Positions 15,253-23,933 of a stretch of DNA of 62,904 nt are shown piece by piece. Below the pieces are notes generated by a model. That model was given only the letters and a program-made list of their open reading frames with translations. It was not told where the DNA came from and did not search any database. The DNA lies in assembly GCA_003213155.1 (NCBI GenBank), contig QCNQ01000006.1, forward strand, positions 1 to 62,904. The letters are read 5' to 3'. Position numbers and translations under genes: made by a program. Position 1 is the first letter of the stretch. Each line of letters starts with the position of its first letter. This DNA is from Pelagibacteraceae bacterium AG-426-G02. GTDB lineage: Bacteria; Pseudomonadota; Alphaproteobacteria; Pelagibacterales; Pelagibacteraceae.

Positions 15253-15423
15253 TCAAAAATCAAATACTTTTAGGATATGCGGAACCTCCTCAGTTTTAAT
15301 TTCTGAAAGCTTTCTGTTATTTACTCTTCTATTGATTTTTTCACACTCCAAACTGCATGGGGAACATGCTTTGGAAGATTTATTTAAATCAATTTCAGAA
15401 ATAAATTTCTTTTGTTCTTCCAT
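15253..15423 (-). CDS. Small cysteine-rich protein in the iron-transport operon (56 residues)
   Basis: An ATG three bases after the fbpA stop opens a 56-residue frame. It is charged and soluble and has one cluster CSPCSLEC (C-x2-C-x4-C, residues 20-27), suited to bind iron, zinc or an Fe-S centre. No signal peptide. The tight spacing after fbpA and the Fur box upstream suggest iron-dependent co-expression. No family recognised. Confidence 0.6.
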   Translation of the reverse strand: MEEQKKFISEIDLNKSSKACSPCSLECEKINRRVNNRKLSEIKTEEVPHILKVFDF

Positions 15424-15426
15424 TTG

Positions 15427-16455
15427 CTATTTCCACCCAGCAGCTGTCATTACTTCAACTGCAGCAGCTTGATTTTTTCCATAAGAAGCTAATTTAGTTT
15501 TCATATCTTGTTTGAAATCTAATCCTAAATTATTGACTACTAATGGACTTGGTGAAACACCATCAATCATTGGGAACTCAAAAGTATTGTTTGTAAAATG
15601 CTCTTGAGACTCTGGAGTTAATAAAAACTCTACAAGTTTAACAGCGTTAGCTTTGTTGGGTGCACCTTTTACTAAAGCAGCACAACTAACATTCATGTGC
15701 GTTCCTCTATCATTTTGATTAGGAAAGAAAGCTTTAACTTTTTTTGCTGCTTCCTGTTGCTCTGCACCTTTTTTACCAGATAACATAAGAGCTAAGTAGT
15801 AAGTATTAGCTACCGCAATGTCAGCCTCACCAGCTGCGACTGCCATTATTTGTGCTCTATCATTACCTGTTGGTGTTCTTGCCATGTTGGCAACAACTCC
15901 TTCAGCCCATGCTGCTGTTGCAGCTTTCCCGTTATTTTTAATTAAAGACGCTACAAGAGATTTATTATAAATGTTGCTAGATTTTCTTATTACTAATCTA
16001 CCTTTCCATTTTGGATCAGCTAAACCTTCATAAGTCATTCCCGATAATTCAGCACCAGTTACTCTTTCTGGTGAGTAATAAATTATTCTTGCTCTTTTTG
16101 CGATTCCAACCCACTTATTTGTTCTAAAGCTTTTTGGAACAGCATCTTTAATAGCTGCAGATGTTAAACCACCTTGAAGTGCACCTTTTGCATCCATTGC
16201 ACCACATCTTCCTGCATCTGCAGTGATGTATAAGTCAGCAGATGAGTCTGCACCTTCGCTAATGATTCTTTTTTCTAAAGCACCCGATTTTCCGTTTATC
16301 AAATTAACTTTAATCCCAGTCATATTTGTAAACTTAGAATAAAGCTCAGAGTCTGCTTTATAATGTCTTGCATTGAAAACATTAACCTCGTTAGCAATTG
16401 CAAATGATGATGCAATTACTGAAAAGATTAACGTAATAATTGATATCTTCCTCAT
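15427..16455 (-). CDS. fbpA: Iron(III) ABC transporter periplasmic binding protein
   Basis: 342 residues with a signal peptide (about 1-21, ending FA/IANEVNVFNARHY). The opening VNVFNARHYKADSELYSKF and the later NTYYLALMLSG are typical of FbpA/FutA ferric-binding proteins, whose tyrosine pair binds iron. It is the first gene of the operon and lies directly downstream of a Fur box, with a spacing of about 60 bases. Confidence 0.93.
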   Translation of the reverse strand: MRKISIITLIFSVIASSFAIANEVNVFNARHYKADSELYSKFTNMTGIKVNLINGKSGALEKRIISEGADSSADLYITADAGRCGAMDAKGALQGGLTSAAIKDAVPKSFRTNKWVGIAKRARIIYYSPERVTGAELSGMTYEGLADPKWKGRLVIRKSSNIYNKSLVASLIKNNGKAATAAWAEGVVANMARTPTGNDRAQIMAVAAGEADIAVANTYYLALMLSGKKGAEQQEAAKKVKAFFPNQNDRGTHMNVSCAALVKGAPNKANAVKLVEFLLTPESQEHFTNNTFEFPMIDGVSPSPLVVNNLGLDFKQDMKTKLASYGKNQAAAVEVMTAAGWK

Positions 16456-16491
16456 TTATTCTCCGTTATTCCTAGTTCTTCCGCATAATTT

Positions 16492-16532
16492 AATGAGAAT
16501 GAGAACTATTCTCATTGAGAATGATTATCAAT
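16492..16532 (-). promoter_or_regulatory. Fur box and overlapping dyad upstream of fbpA
   Basis: 16514-16532 reads ATTGAGAATGATTATCAAT, a 19-bp near-palindrome that fits the Fur consensus (GATAATGATAATCATTATC). Next to it, AATGAGAAT (16492-16500) and ATTCTCATT (16508-16516) form a second 9-bp inverted repeat that shares bases with the first. Two overlapping sites suggest cooperative binding and strong iron repression of fbpA and the genes below it. Confidence 0.75.
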
Positions 16533-16549
16533 CGCAATAGTGTCGCAGT

Positions 16550-17443
16550 CTATTGGGACTTCCAGTCGCCTATTTTGCTAAATAAGAAATTTCTAAAAGC
16601 TGTCACTCTAGCTGTGTTTTTTAGAGATTGAGGATAAACAAAGTGTGCTTCCGTGATTGGTCCCTCTGATTTTGGAAGGACTTTAATTATATTTCTTGAA
16701 TTACTAACAAGATATTCTGGTAATGCAGCTAAACCAACACCAGCTTCTACTGCTAAAAGCAGTCCCATTACGCTATTAACCTTCATAATAGTCTTTCGCT
16801 TTTTACCATCATGCATTCCTAATTTAAGCGCCCAATCTGGATTATAAACTGGTGATGGAGCCCCTTTACCAAAAGATATAAATTTATGCTTATTTAAATC
16901 AGCTATAGTCTTAGGCATACCATGTTTCTCCAAGTACTTATTTGAACCATATATAAAGTACTTAAGATCAATCAACTTTTTTTGGATATAATTTAGTTGT
17001 TTTGGTCTTCTCATAAAAATACCAATATCAGCTTGTCTAGTACTCAAATCTAACTCTTTGTCCTCAAAAATAAGCTCTATTTCTACTTCAGGGTTTAGAC
17101 GCATAAATTCTTCAATTCTTGGTGTTAACCAATGTGTACCGAAACTTCTAACTGTTGTGATTGTTAATTTGCCAGTAGGTTTATTTTTTTGATCTCCTAG
17201 AGAGGTTTCAACTTCTTTTAATTTGCTAATAACCTCATGAGCAGTCTTAAACACATATTCTCCATTTTCTGTAAGTGTGAGCCCTCTTGCATGTCTTTCA
17301 AATAATTGAACTTTTAGATCCTGTTCTAAAGATTGAATTTGTCTACTAATTGCAGATTGACTAAGGTTTAAATTAACAGTGGCATTAGTAAAACTTCCTG
17401 CCTCCGCTACTGCATGAAAAATCTTAAGTTTGTCCCAATCCAT
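16550..17443 (-). CDS. LysR-family transcriptional regulator
   Basis: 297 residues. The N-terminal winged helix (DWDKLKIFHAVAEAGSFTNAT ... SQSAISRQIQSLE, residues 2-47) is followed by a LysR effector domain. Its start codon overlaps the acuI stop by one base, so the two are co-transcribed; it may sense an acrylate-type or related substrate. It is also close to the Fur-regulated operon, but its gene ends before the Fur box. The effector is unknown. Confidence 0.88.
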   Translation of the reverse strand: MDWDKLKIFHAVAEAGSFTNATVNLNLSQSAISRQIQSLEQDLKVQLFERHARGLTLTENGEYVFKTAHEVISKLKEVETSLGDQKNKPTGKLTITTVRSFGTHWLTPRIEEFMRLNPEVEIELIFEDKELDLSTRQADIGIFMRRPKQLNYIQKKLIDLKYFIYGSNKYLEKHGMPKTIADLNKHKFISFGKGAPSPVYNPDWALKLGMHDGKKRKTIMKVNSVMGLLLAVEAGVGLAALPEYLVSNSRNIIKVLPKSEGPITEAHFVYPQSLKNTARVTAFRNFLFSKIGDWKSQ

Positions 17444-18444
17444 TATTTATTTAAATCAACCAAAACTCTCCCAGAAATTTCACCCTTTAATATTTTAGGA
17501 TAAGTTTCAATTAACTCCTCTAAGCTAACTGTTTGAACTGATTTTTCTATTAAATTAAAATCAATTAGTTTTGCTGCTTCACCCCAAATGAATTCTCTTC
17601 TTTTGATACTGCAATTAGCAGAGTCCATTCCCCAAAGTTTTATTCCCCGTAACATAAATGGAATAACATTAGTATTAAGCTCATTAGTACTAGCATTACC
17701 ACAGACTGCTATAATCCCATTTGAATTTGTTTGAACAATCGCATTTGCTAAAATTTTTCCCCCGACAGTATCAACTACTCCATCCCATAAACCCTTATCT
17801 ATAAGCTTAGGATCTTTATCAAATTCACTACGATTAATAACATTTTTAGCACCTAACGATTTTAGATAATCTGCTTTTGAGTCTTTGCCTGAAACAGCTG
17901 TTACATTGTATCCCATTTTATTCAGTATCATTACCGCAATACTTCCAACTCCCCCCGATGCTCCAGTAACTAAAACATCATTTACTTTTGCACCAAGTAA
18001 TATTTCTTCTCTTGCTTTAATTGCAAATGCAGCCATCAAAGAAGTAAAGCCTGCAGTTCCTAAAATCATTGCTTGCTTACTTGTTAGGTCATCCGGTTTC
18101 TTAACTAAAAAATCACCATTGACTTTTGCCATTTGCGAGTAACCACCATAAAAGATTTCTCCAACTCTAAAACCAGTCAAAATTACTTGATCACCTGACT
18201 TAAAATTTGAATTTTCACTGTCAACAACAGTTCCTGAAAAATCAATTCCAGGGATGTGAGGAAATTCTTTTACTAATCTTCCACCATTTTTTAAAATCAT
18301 TCCATCTTTAAAATTTAGATCTGAATAATCTACTTTGATAGTGACATCACCATGTTTTAAAAAACTTTTATCTACTGATTTTACTTCTCTTGTAAAGTTG
18401 TCACCTTCTTGATTTAAAACTAATGCTTTAAATTGATCTGACAC
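17443..18444 (-). CDS. acuI: Acrylyl-CoA reductase-type quinone oxidoreductase (AcuI/YhdH)
   Basis: 333 residues from a GTG start. Medium-chain reductase with the AcuI/YhdH opening (FKALVLNQE), YSDLNFKDGM, PGIDFSGTV, and the NADPH loop VTGASGGVGSIAV. AcuI reduces acrylyl-CoA to propionyl-CoA, which detoxifies acrylate released from DMSP. YhdH-type oxidoreductases are very close, so the substrate is probable rather than proven. It lies two bases after folE and overlaps the LysR gene. Confidence 0.82.
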   Translation of the reverse strand: MSDQFKALVLNQEGDNFTREVKSVDKSFLKHGDVTIKVDYSDLNFKDGMILKNGGRLVKEFPHIPGIDFSGTVVDSENSNFKSGDQVILTGFRVGEIFYGGYSQMAKVNGDFLVKKPDDLTSKQAMILGTAGFTSLMAAFAIKAREEILLGAKVNDVLVTGASGGVGSIAVMILNKMGYNVTAVSGKDSKADYLKSLGAKNVINRSEFDKDPKLIDKGLWDGVVDTVGGKILANAIVQTNSNGIIAVCGNASTNELNTNVIPFMLRGIKLWGMDSANCSIKRREFIWGEAAKLIDFNLIEKSVQTVSLEELIETYPKILKGEISGRVLVDLNK

Positions 18445-18446
18445 TT

Positions 18447-19061
18447 TTAATCTTTTGAATTGCTAATTAACCTTAAATATCTATTTTGATAACTTAGATC
18501 TTCTTTGAATTGACCTAAATAATAATTTGTAACTGTTGTTGCTTGTTCTTTTTTAATTCCTCTCATAGTCATACACTGATGAGTTGAGTCTATTGTCACC
18601 GCTACTCCTTTGGCATCCAATGCCCCCATTAGTGTATTCGCAATTTGCATAGTTAATCTTTCCTGAGTTTGAAGTCTTTTTGAGAAAACTTCAACAACTC
18701 TTGCCAATTTACTTAACCCAACAACTCTTTCATTAGGGATATAAGCTACGTGCGCTTTACCTATAATTGGTGCCATGTGATGCTCACAATGACTTTGAAC
18801 AGAAATATTCTTTTGGATAACCATGTCATCATACCCATCAACATCACCAAATGTTTTATCTAAAACTTGGATAGGATCTTCTTTATAACCTTTGAAATAC
18901 TCTTTGAATGCTTTGACCACTCTTTTTGGTGTTTCTAATAATCCTTCTCTACTTGGATCTTCACCCATCCAAGCTAAAATAGTTTTAAAAGCTTCTTCAG
19001 CTTCCTTATCAGAAATCTTTTTAGAATTTTGGTTATTATCTATATCTTTAACTAATTTCAT
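18447..19061 (-). CDS. folE: GTP cyclohydrolase I
   Basis: 204 residues. FolE converts GTP to dihydroneopterin triphosphate, the first step to tetrahydrofolate. The zinc and catalytic motifs are intact: SHCEHHMAPI, IPNERVVGLSKLARVV and STHQCMTMRG. It supplies folate for the many folate-linked enzymes of this window. It is followed two bases later by acuI and is divergent from hisI. Confidence 0.95.
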   Translation of the reverse strand: MKLVKDIDNNQNSKKISDKEAEEAFKTILAWMGEDPSREGLLETPKRVVKAFKEYFKGYKEDPIQVLDKTFGDVDGYDDMVIQKNISVQSHCEHHMAPIIGKAHVAYIPNERVVGLSKLARVVEVFSKRLQTQERLTMQIANTLMGALDAKGVAVTIDSTHQCMTMRGIKKEQATTVTNYYLGQFKEDLSYQNRYLRLISNSKD

Positions 19062-19137
19062 GGTGGGTTTTATACCTATAAATGCGTATTTTTAAAATAT
19101 TTAATATATCGAGATATGTGCTACATAATCACCGAAT

Positions 19138-19605
19138 ATGTTCAAAAAAAGAGAAAATGTGCTGGAAATTGAAGAAGGGAATCTACTTTCTCCTAAATTT
19201 GATAACGATGGATTAATTCCTGTTATTACAATGTGTTCTCAAACAAAAGAAATTTTAATGCATGGTTATATGAATGTTGAAGCGTTAAAAAAAACTATCG
19301 AAACAAAAGAGGCTCATTATTACAGCAGATCAAGAAAAGCTATCTGGCATAAAGGTAAAACAAGTGGTTTTGTTCAAAAAGTAACTGAAATCAAAATTGA
19401 TGATGACCAAGATTCTATTTGGTTAACTGTTGATATTGGTGATGGCGCTAGCTGTCATGTTGGTTATCGATCTTGTTTTTATAGATCTATTCCACTTGGA
19501 CCAATTGAAAATGGACGAGAAGTACAGATGAAATTTACAGAAAAAGAAAAAAAATTTGACCCTGAAAAAGTTTATAAGGGCCAACCCAATCCAACTAAAA
19601 TTTAA
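19138..19605 (+). CDS. hisI: Phosphoribosyl-AMP cyclohydrolase
   Basis: 155 residues, single-domain HisI without the HisE fusion. Motifs: LMHGYMN, HYYSRSRKAIWHKGKTSG, and the zinc/magnesium segment DIGDGASCHVGYRSCFYR with the conserved cysteines. It catalyses the third step of histidine synthesis. It stands outside any his operon. A 2OG-oxygenase-like gene follows 7 bases later. Confidence 0.92.
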   Translation: MFKKRENVLEIEEGNLLSPKFDNDGLIPVITMCSQTKEILMHGYMNVEALKKTIETKEAHYYSRSRKAIWHKGKTSGFVQKVTEIKIDDDQDSIWLTVDIGDGASCHVGYRSCFYRSIPLGPIENGREVQMKFTEKEKKFDPEKVYKGQPNPTKI

Positions 19606-19612
19606 TATCACT

Positions 19613-20221
19613 ATGAGAGTATTTAATCCTTTTGGTCCTAAGATTGCTATAACTAAAATTCCAAAAAAAATAATAAATAAAATAAATAAAGAAGTGGATT
19701 TGATTGTAAATAATAAATCTAGATCAAAGAAAAGTGATTATTCTAAAGAACTTGTCGGTCAAGTAAAACAAGAGATAAGATTATCAAATAAATTTGTAAA
19801 TAAACATATTCTGAAATTCATTAAATTAAATGTGAAAAAATATATCAAGCAATGTACCAATAAGGACGTAAAAAAAATGGATCTAAAAAGTTTTTGGGTG
19901 GTAAGACAATATAAGAATGAATATAACCCTGTGCATTTTCATAATGGTAATATCTCAGGAGTTGGCTATTTAAAGATACCAAAAAATATTACTAAAGGTA
20001 CAAAAAGACTTAAAACAAACGGGACTATAGATTTTATCCATGGTTCAAAATCTTTTTTAAGTAATAGTTTACATAATCACAATCCTAAGGTTGGTGATAT
20101 GATTATATTTCCAAATTATTTAATGCATACTGCTTATCCTTTTAAAAGAGAGGGTGAAAGAAGATCTTTTTCATTTAATTTAGATATTGATAAAAAAACA
20201 TTCAACGTTTTCTATGGATAA
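19613..20221 (+). CDS. Putative 2OG-Fe(II) oxygenase, TIGR02466-like
   Basis: 202 residues from the ATG at 19613; an earlier in-frame opening lies inside hisI and is not favoured. The segment NPVHFHNGNISGVGYLKIP followed by GDMIIFPNYLMHTAYP and RRSFSFN matches the double-stranded beta-helix core of the TIGR02466 family, common in marine bacteria and cyanophage. Likely iron ligands are H in VHFH and H in LMHT. Substrate unknown. It overlaps the DUF2237 gene by 8 bases. Confidence 0.65.
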   Translation: MRVFNPFGPKIAITKIPKKIINKINKEVDLIVNNKSRSKKSDYSKELVGQVKQEIRLSNKFVNKHILKFIKLNVKKYIKQCTNKDVKKMDLKSFWVVRQYKNEYNPVHFHNGNISGVGYLKIPKNITKGTKRLKTNGTIDFIHGSKSFLSNSLHNHNPKVGDMIIFPNYLMHTAYPFKREGERRSFSFNLDIDKKTFNVFYG

Positions 20222-20588
20222 AATTCAAAAAAATGTTCTTGGAGAAAAATTAGAGGAATGTTCTCTAGATCCTTTAACAGGTTGGTATCGAGATGGCTGT
20301 TGTAATACTGATGAAAATGATCATGGTTCACATACAGTTTGTGCAAAAGTTACAACAGAATTTTTAGAATGGTGCAAAGAAGCTGGGAATGATTTAATTA
20401 CCCCACACCCTGAATTTGGATTTCCTGGTTTAAAAGATGGAGATGGATGGTGTGTTTGTGCTACTTGGTATGCTCGTGCAGTAGAAGCTGGTAAAGGTTG
20501 TCCAATATTTTTAAAGAGCACTCATGAAAACACACTTAAAATTTTACCAATCGAGACTTTAAAAAAATTTGCAATAGATTTATCTTAA
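20214..20588 (+). CDS. DUF2237 family protein
   Basis: 124 residues from the ATG at 20214 (MDKIQKNVLG). The motifs NVLGEKLEECS, PLTGWYRDGCCNTD, DHGSHTVCA, LITPHPEFGFPGLKDGDGWC match DUF2237, a short family with several conserved cysteines and no known activity. An upstream start adds nine residues that the family lacks. Its end is 1 base from the ETF-QO gene, convergent. Confidence 0.88.
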   Translation: MDKIQKNVLGEKLEECSLDPLTGWYRDGCCNTDENDHGSHTVCAKVTTEFLEWCKEAGNDLITPHPEFGFPGLKDGDGWCVCATWYARAVEAGKGCPIFLKSTHENTLKILPIETLKKFAIDLS

Positions 20589-22208
20589 TTACATATTACC
20601 ATACTTAGGTCCACCACCACCTTCTGGAGTAACCCAAGTAATATTTTGTGATGGCTCTTTAATATCACAAGTTTTACAATGAATACAATTTTGAGAATTA
20701 ATCACAAACTTTTGGACATTGTTTTCATTTTGAACCTCATAAACTCCAACTGGACAATATCTTTGAGCAGGTTCGTCAAATTTTTCTAGAGTATAATTGA
20801 TTGGCAAATTTGGATCTTTCAATTTCAAATGCACCGGTTGATTATCAGCGTGATTTGTACCAGTTAAATAAACCGAGCTTGTTTTATCAAAAGTGATGAT
20901 ATTATCAGGTTTAGGGTATTCAATTTTAGGCATTTCATTTGCTGGCTTAAGTGTTTCGTGATCAGCATGTTTATGTTTTAAGGTAAAAGGCATTCTACCT
21001 CTAAATAAAATTTGATCTATTCCAGTAAAAATAATACCCAAAATAAGACCCCAGCTAAAACTTGGTTTGACATTTCTGGCTTTATAAAGTTCGTCATAAA
21101 CCCAGCTATTTTTGAACTTATCCTCAAAGATCGACAAATCTTTTTTCAATTTAAAATGCTCATCAATAGTTTCAGCAGCTATCATTCCACTTTTCATGGC
21201 TGTATGCGAACCTTTTATCTTGGGCATATTAAGCGTACCCGCATCACATCCAACAAGTAATGCTCCAGGCATAAACATTTTCGGTAAACTTTGAAAACCA
21301 CCTTCAATTAAAGCTCGCGCTCCATAAGAAATTCTTTTTCCACCTTCAATAATTTTTCTAATTGCTGGATGAGTTTTAAATCTTTGAAATTCATCAAAAG
21401 GAGATAAGTGAGGATTTTTATAGTCTAATCCAATGACATAACCTAAGAAAACTTGTTTGTTCTCAGCGTGATATATAAAACTTCCACCATAAGTGTTTTT
21501 ATCTAATGGCCAACCAGCTGTATGCATGACCATCCCTTCTTCATGATTTTTTTCATCTATTTCCCAAATTTCTTTAAAACCAATTCCATATTGTTGAGGA
21601 TCTTTTCCTTTATCTAATTCAAACTTGTTAATTAATTGTTTACCCAAATGACCTCTGCAACCCTCTGCAAATACAGTTACTTTACCAATAAGATCAATAC
21701 CAGGCTCATAACTATCTTTTTTATTTCCTTTTTTATCTAAACCCATATCTTGAGTTGCAACTCCTTTAACAGAGCCGTCATCGTTATATAATATTTCACT
21801 TGCCGGAAATCCTGGAAAAATTTCAACACCTAGTGCTTCGGCTTGTTCTGCAAGCCATCGGCACAAGTTTGCAAGACTTATAATATAATTTTTATGATTT
21901 TTTTGAACTGCTGGAAGCAACCAAGTTGGCCAGCTTAATGAATTATTCTTTCCTAAAAATAAAAATTTTTCTTTAGTAACTTTAGTTTTGATAGGTGTAT
22001 CTAACTCTTTCCAACCAGGAATTAGTTCATCTAAAGCTCTTGTTTCAAAAACGTTTCCACTTAAAATATGCGCACCTATTTCAGATGCTTTCTCCAACAA
22101 ACAAACATTTAGTTCTGAATTTAATTGTTTTAATCTTATAGCTGTGGCTAGTCCTGACGGACCACCGCCTACAATAACTACATCATATTCCATTGTCTCT
22201 CTGGACAT
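20589..22208 (-). CDS. Electron transfer flavoprotein-ubiquinone oxidoreductase
   Basis: 539 residues from the ATG at 22208 (an alternative ATG lies five codons on). FAD motif VVIVGGGPSGLATAIRL at the N-terminus; GGFQSLPKMFMPGALLVGCDAG in the middle; and a C-terminal [4Fe-4S] ferredoxin part with RYCPVGVYEV and NCIHCKTCDIKEPSQN. It passes electrons from reduced ETF to ubiquinone in the inner membrane. It follows etfA by 16 bases, so the dehydrogenase, ETF and this enzyme form one electron route. Confidence 0.95.
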   Translation of the reverse strand: MSRETMEYDVVIVGGGPSGLATAIRLKQLNSELNVCLLEKASEIGAHILSGNVFETRALDELIPGWKELDTPIKTKVTKEKFLFLGKNNSLSWPTWLLPAVQKNHKNYIISLANLCRWLAEQAEALGVEIFPGFPASEILYNDDGSVKGVATQDMGLDKKGNKKDSYEPGIDLIGKVTVFAEGCRGHLGKQLINKFELDKGKDPQQYGIGFKEIWEIDEKNHEEGMVMHTAGWPLDKNTYGGSFIYHAENKQVFLGYVIGLDYKNPHLSPFDEFQRFKTHPAIRKIIEGGKRISYGARALIEGGFQSLPKMFMPGALLVGCDAGTLNMPKIKGSHTAMKSGMIAAETIDEHFKLKKDLSIFEDKFKNSWVYDELYKARNVKPSFSWGLILGIIFTGIDQILFRGRMPFTLKHKHADHETLKPANEMPKIEYPKPDNIITFDKTSSVYLTGTNHADNQPVHLKLKDPNLPINYTLEKFDEPAQRYCPVGVYEVQNENNVQKFVINSQNCIHCKTCDIKEPSQNITWVTPEGGGGPKYGNM

Positions 22209-22230
22209 ACTCAATTTTTTACAGATTATA

Positions 22231-23184
22231 TTATTTTTGTATAGTGTTTAATTTGTTCAATTCCTCTAAGAACTGAGGAACTGCTTCAAAAAGATCAGCT
22301 TCAAGTCCATAATCTGCGACACTAAAAATTGGCGCCTCACCATCTTTATTGATCGCCACGATCACTTTACTTTCCTTCATACCAGCTAAATGTTGAATAG
22401 CACCTGAGATACCAACAGCGATATACAAATCAGGAACAACAACTTTTCCTGTTTGACCAACCTGATGATCATTACTTATATATCCTGCATCAACTGCGGC
22501 TCTTGAGGCTCCGATAGCTGCATTTAATTTATCAGCTAAAGAAGTAATTAATTTAAAATTATCACCACTCTGCATTCCTCTTCCACCAGAAACAACAACT
22601 CTCGCTGTACCAAGTTCTGGTCTGTCTGATTTAACTTCTTCTCTTTTGATAAATTTTGTTTTTGCAAATTCTTCACCGGGATCTGCTTTTTCTATAGGAG
22701 CTGATCCACCTGAGCTTTCACATGGATCAAAAGATGTAGGTCTAATGGTTACACATTTTTTTGCATCCTTACTTTTAACAGTTGCGAAAGCGTTTCCTGC
22801 ATAAATTGGTCTTAAAAAGGTATCAGGTGCAACAACTTTGATAATATCACTTATTTGAGATGTATCTAAAGCAGCAGCAATTCTTGGCATTAAATTTTTG
22901 CCAAAAGTATTCGCTGAACTGATAATATGTGAATAATTTTCAGCTAATTTTACAATTACGGGCGCAAAATTTTCAGCAACAAAGTTCTCATAATGAGCAG
23001 CTTCAACTTGAATAACTTTTTTGATTAATGGTAATTCTGAAAGCGCTTTTGCAGCTTCATCACAATTATTGCCAATAATTACTGCATGTACGTCACTATC
23101 AATTTGAGAAGCTGCTGTACTCGCATTAAGCGTAAATGGTTTTAACTCTTTATTATTGTGTTCTGCAATTAATAAAACCGACAT
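22231..23184 (-). CDS. etfA: Electron transfer flavoprotein alpha subunit
   Basis: 317 residues. The C-terminal FAD domain carries GGRGMQSGDNFKLI, AAVDAGYISNDHQVGQTGKVV and GISGAIQHLAGM, which hold the FAD. With EtfB it accepts electrons from dehydrogenases. It overlaps the etfB stop codon. Confidence 0.96.
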   Translation of the reverse strand: MSVLLIAEHNNKELKPFTLNASTAASQIDSDVHAVIIGNNCDEAAKALSELPLIKKVIQVEAAHYENFVAENFAPVIVKLAENYSHIISSANTFGKNLMPRIAAALDTSQISDIIKVVAPDTFLRPIYAGNAFATVKSKDAKKCVTIRPTSFDPCESSGGSAPIEKADPGEEFAKTKFIKREEVKSDRPELGTARVVVSGGRGMQSGDNFKLITSLADKLNAAIGASRAAVDAGYISNDHQVGQTGKVVVPDLYIAVGISGAIQHLAGMKESKVIVAINKDGEAPIFSVADYGLEADLFEAVPQFLEELNKLNTIQK

Positions 23185-23933
23185 TATATTACCTTAGCTT
23201 CATTTTTTAATTTTTGAACCAACTCAGCAACACTTGAAACTTTAATTCCAGCTTTTCTCTTTGGTGGCTCTTCAACTTTAACTTGCTCGATTCGAGGAGT
23301 TATATCTACCCCTAAATCTGACGCATTTAATTGCTCAATAGGTTTTTTCTTTGCTTTCATTATATTTGGTAATGACGCATACCTTGGTTCGTTTAATCTT
23401 AAGTCACAAGTTACTATTGCCGGAACATTAATTTCAATTGTTTCCAAACCTTCATCTATTTCTCTGGTAACTTCTAATTTATCGTCTTTGATTTCAATTT
23501 TTGATGCAAAAGTTGCTTGTGGCCAATTTAAAAGTGCACTTAACATTTGACCCGTTTGATTGCAATCGTCATCTATTGCTTGCTTACCCATAAAAACTAA
23601 ATCTGGTTTTTCTTTTTCAACAATTTTTTGTAACAATTTTGAAACTGCAAGTGGTTCAATTATACCTTCGGTTTTAACAAGTATTCCTCTATCTGCCCCA
23701 ACTGCTAAAGCTTTACGAACAGTTTCTTGAGCTTTCTCTTCGCCGATACTTACTGCAATAACTTCTGTGGCTTTACCAGCTTCTTTAATTTTTACGGCTT
23801 CTTCGATAGCATTATCATCAGGTGGATTAGTAGACATTTTAACATTGTCAGTTACAACGCCTGTATTGTCTTCCTTAACTCTAATTTGAACGTTGTAATC
23901 GATTACTCTTTTTACTGCGACTAAAATTTTCAT
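23184..23933 (-). CDS. etfB: Electron transfer flavoprotein beta subunit
   Basis: 249 residues, beginning [17 protein letters not shown]. The AMP-binding/recognition segment ([22 protein letters not shown]) and the [20 protein letters not shown] loop, which docks to partner dehydrogenases, are intact. Its start overlaps the DMGDH stop by one base, so ETF is made together with that enzyme. Confidence 0.96.
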   Translation of the reverse strand: MKILVAVKRVIDYNVQIRVKEDNTGVVTDNVKMSTNPPDDNAIEEAVKIKEAGKATEVIAVSIGEEKAQETVRKALAVGADRGILVKTEGIIEPLAVSKLLQKIVEKEKPDLVFMGKQAIDDDCNQTGQMLSALLNWPQATFASKIEIKDDKLEVTREIDEGLETIEINVPAIVTCDLRLNEPRYASLPNIMKAKKKPIEQLNASDLGVDITPRIEQVKVEEPPKRKAGIKVSSVAELVQKLKNEAKVI

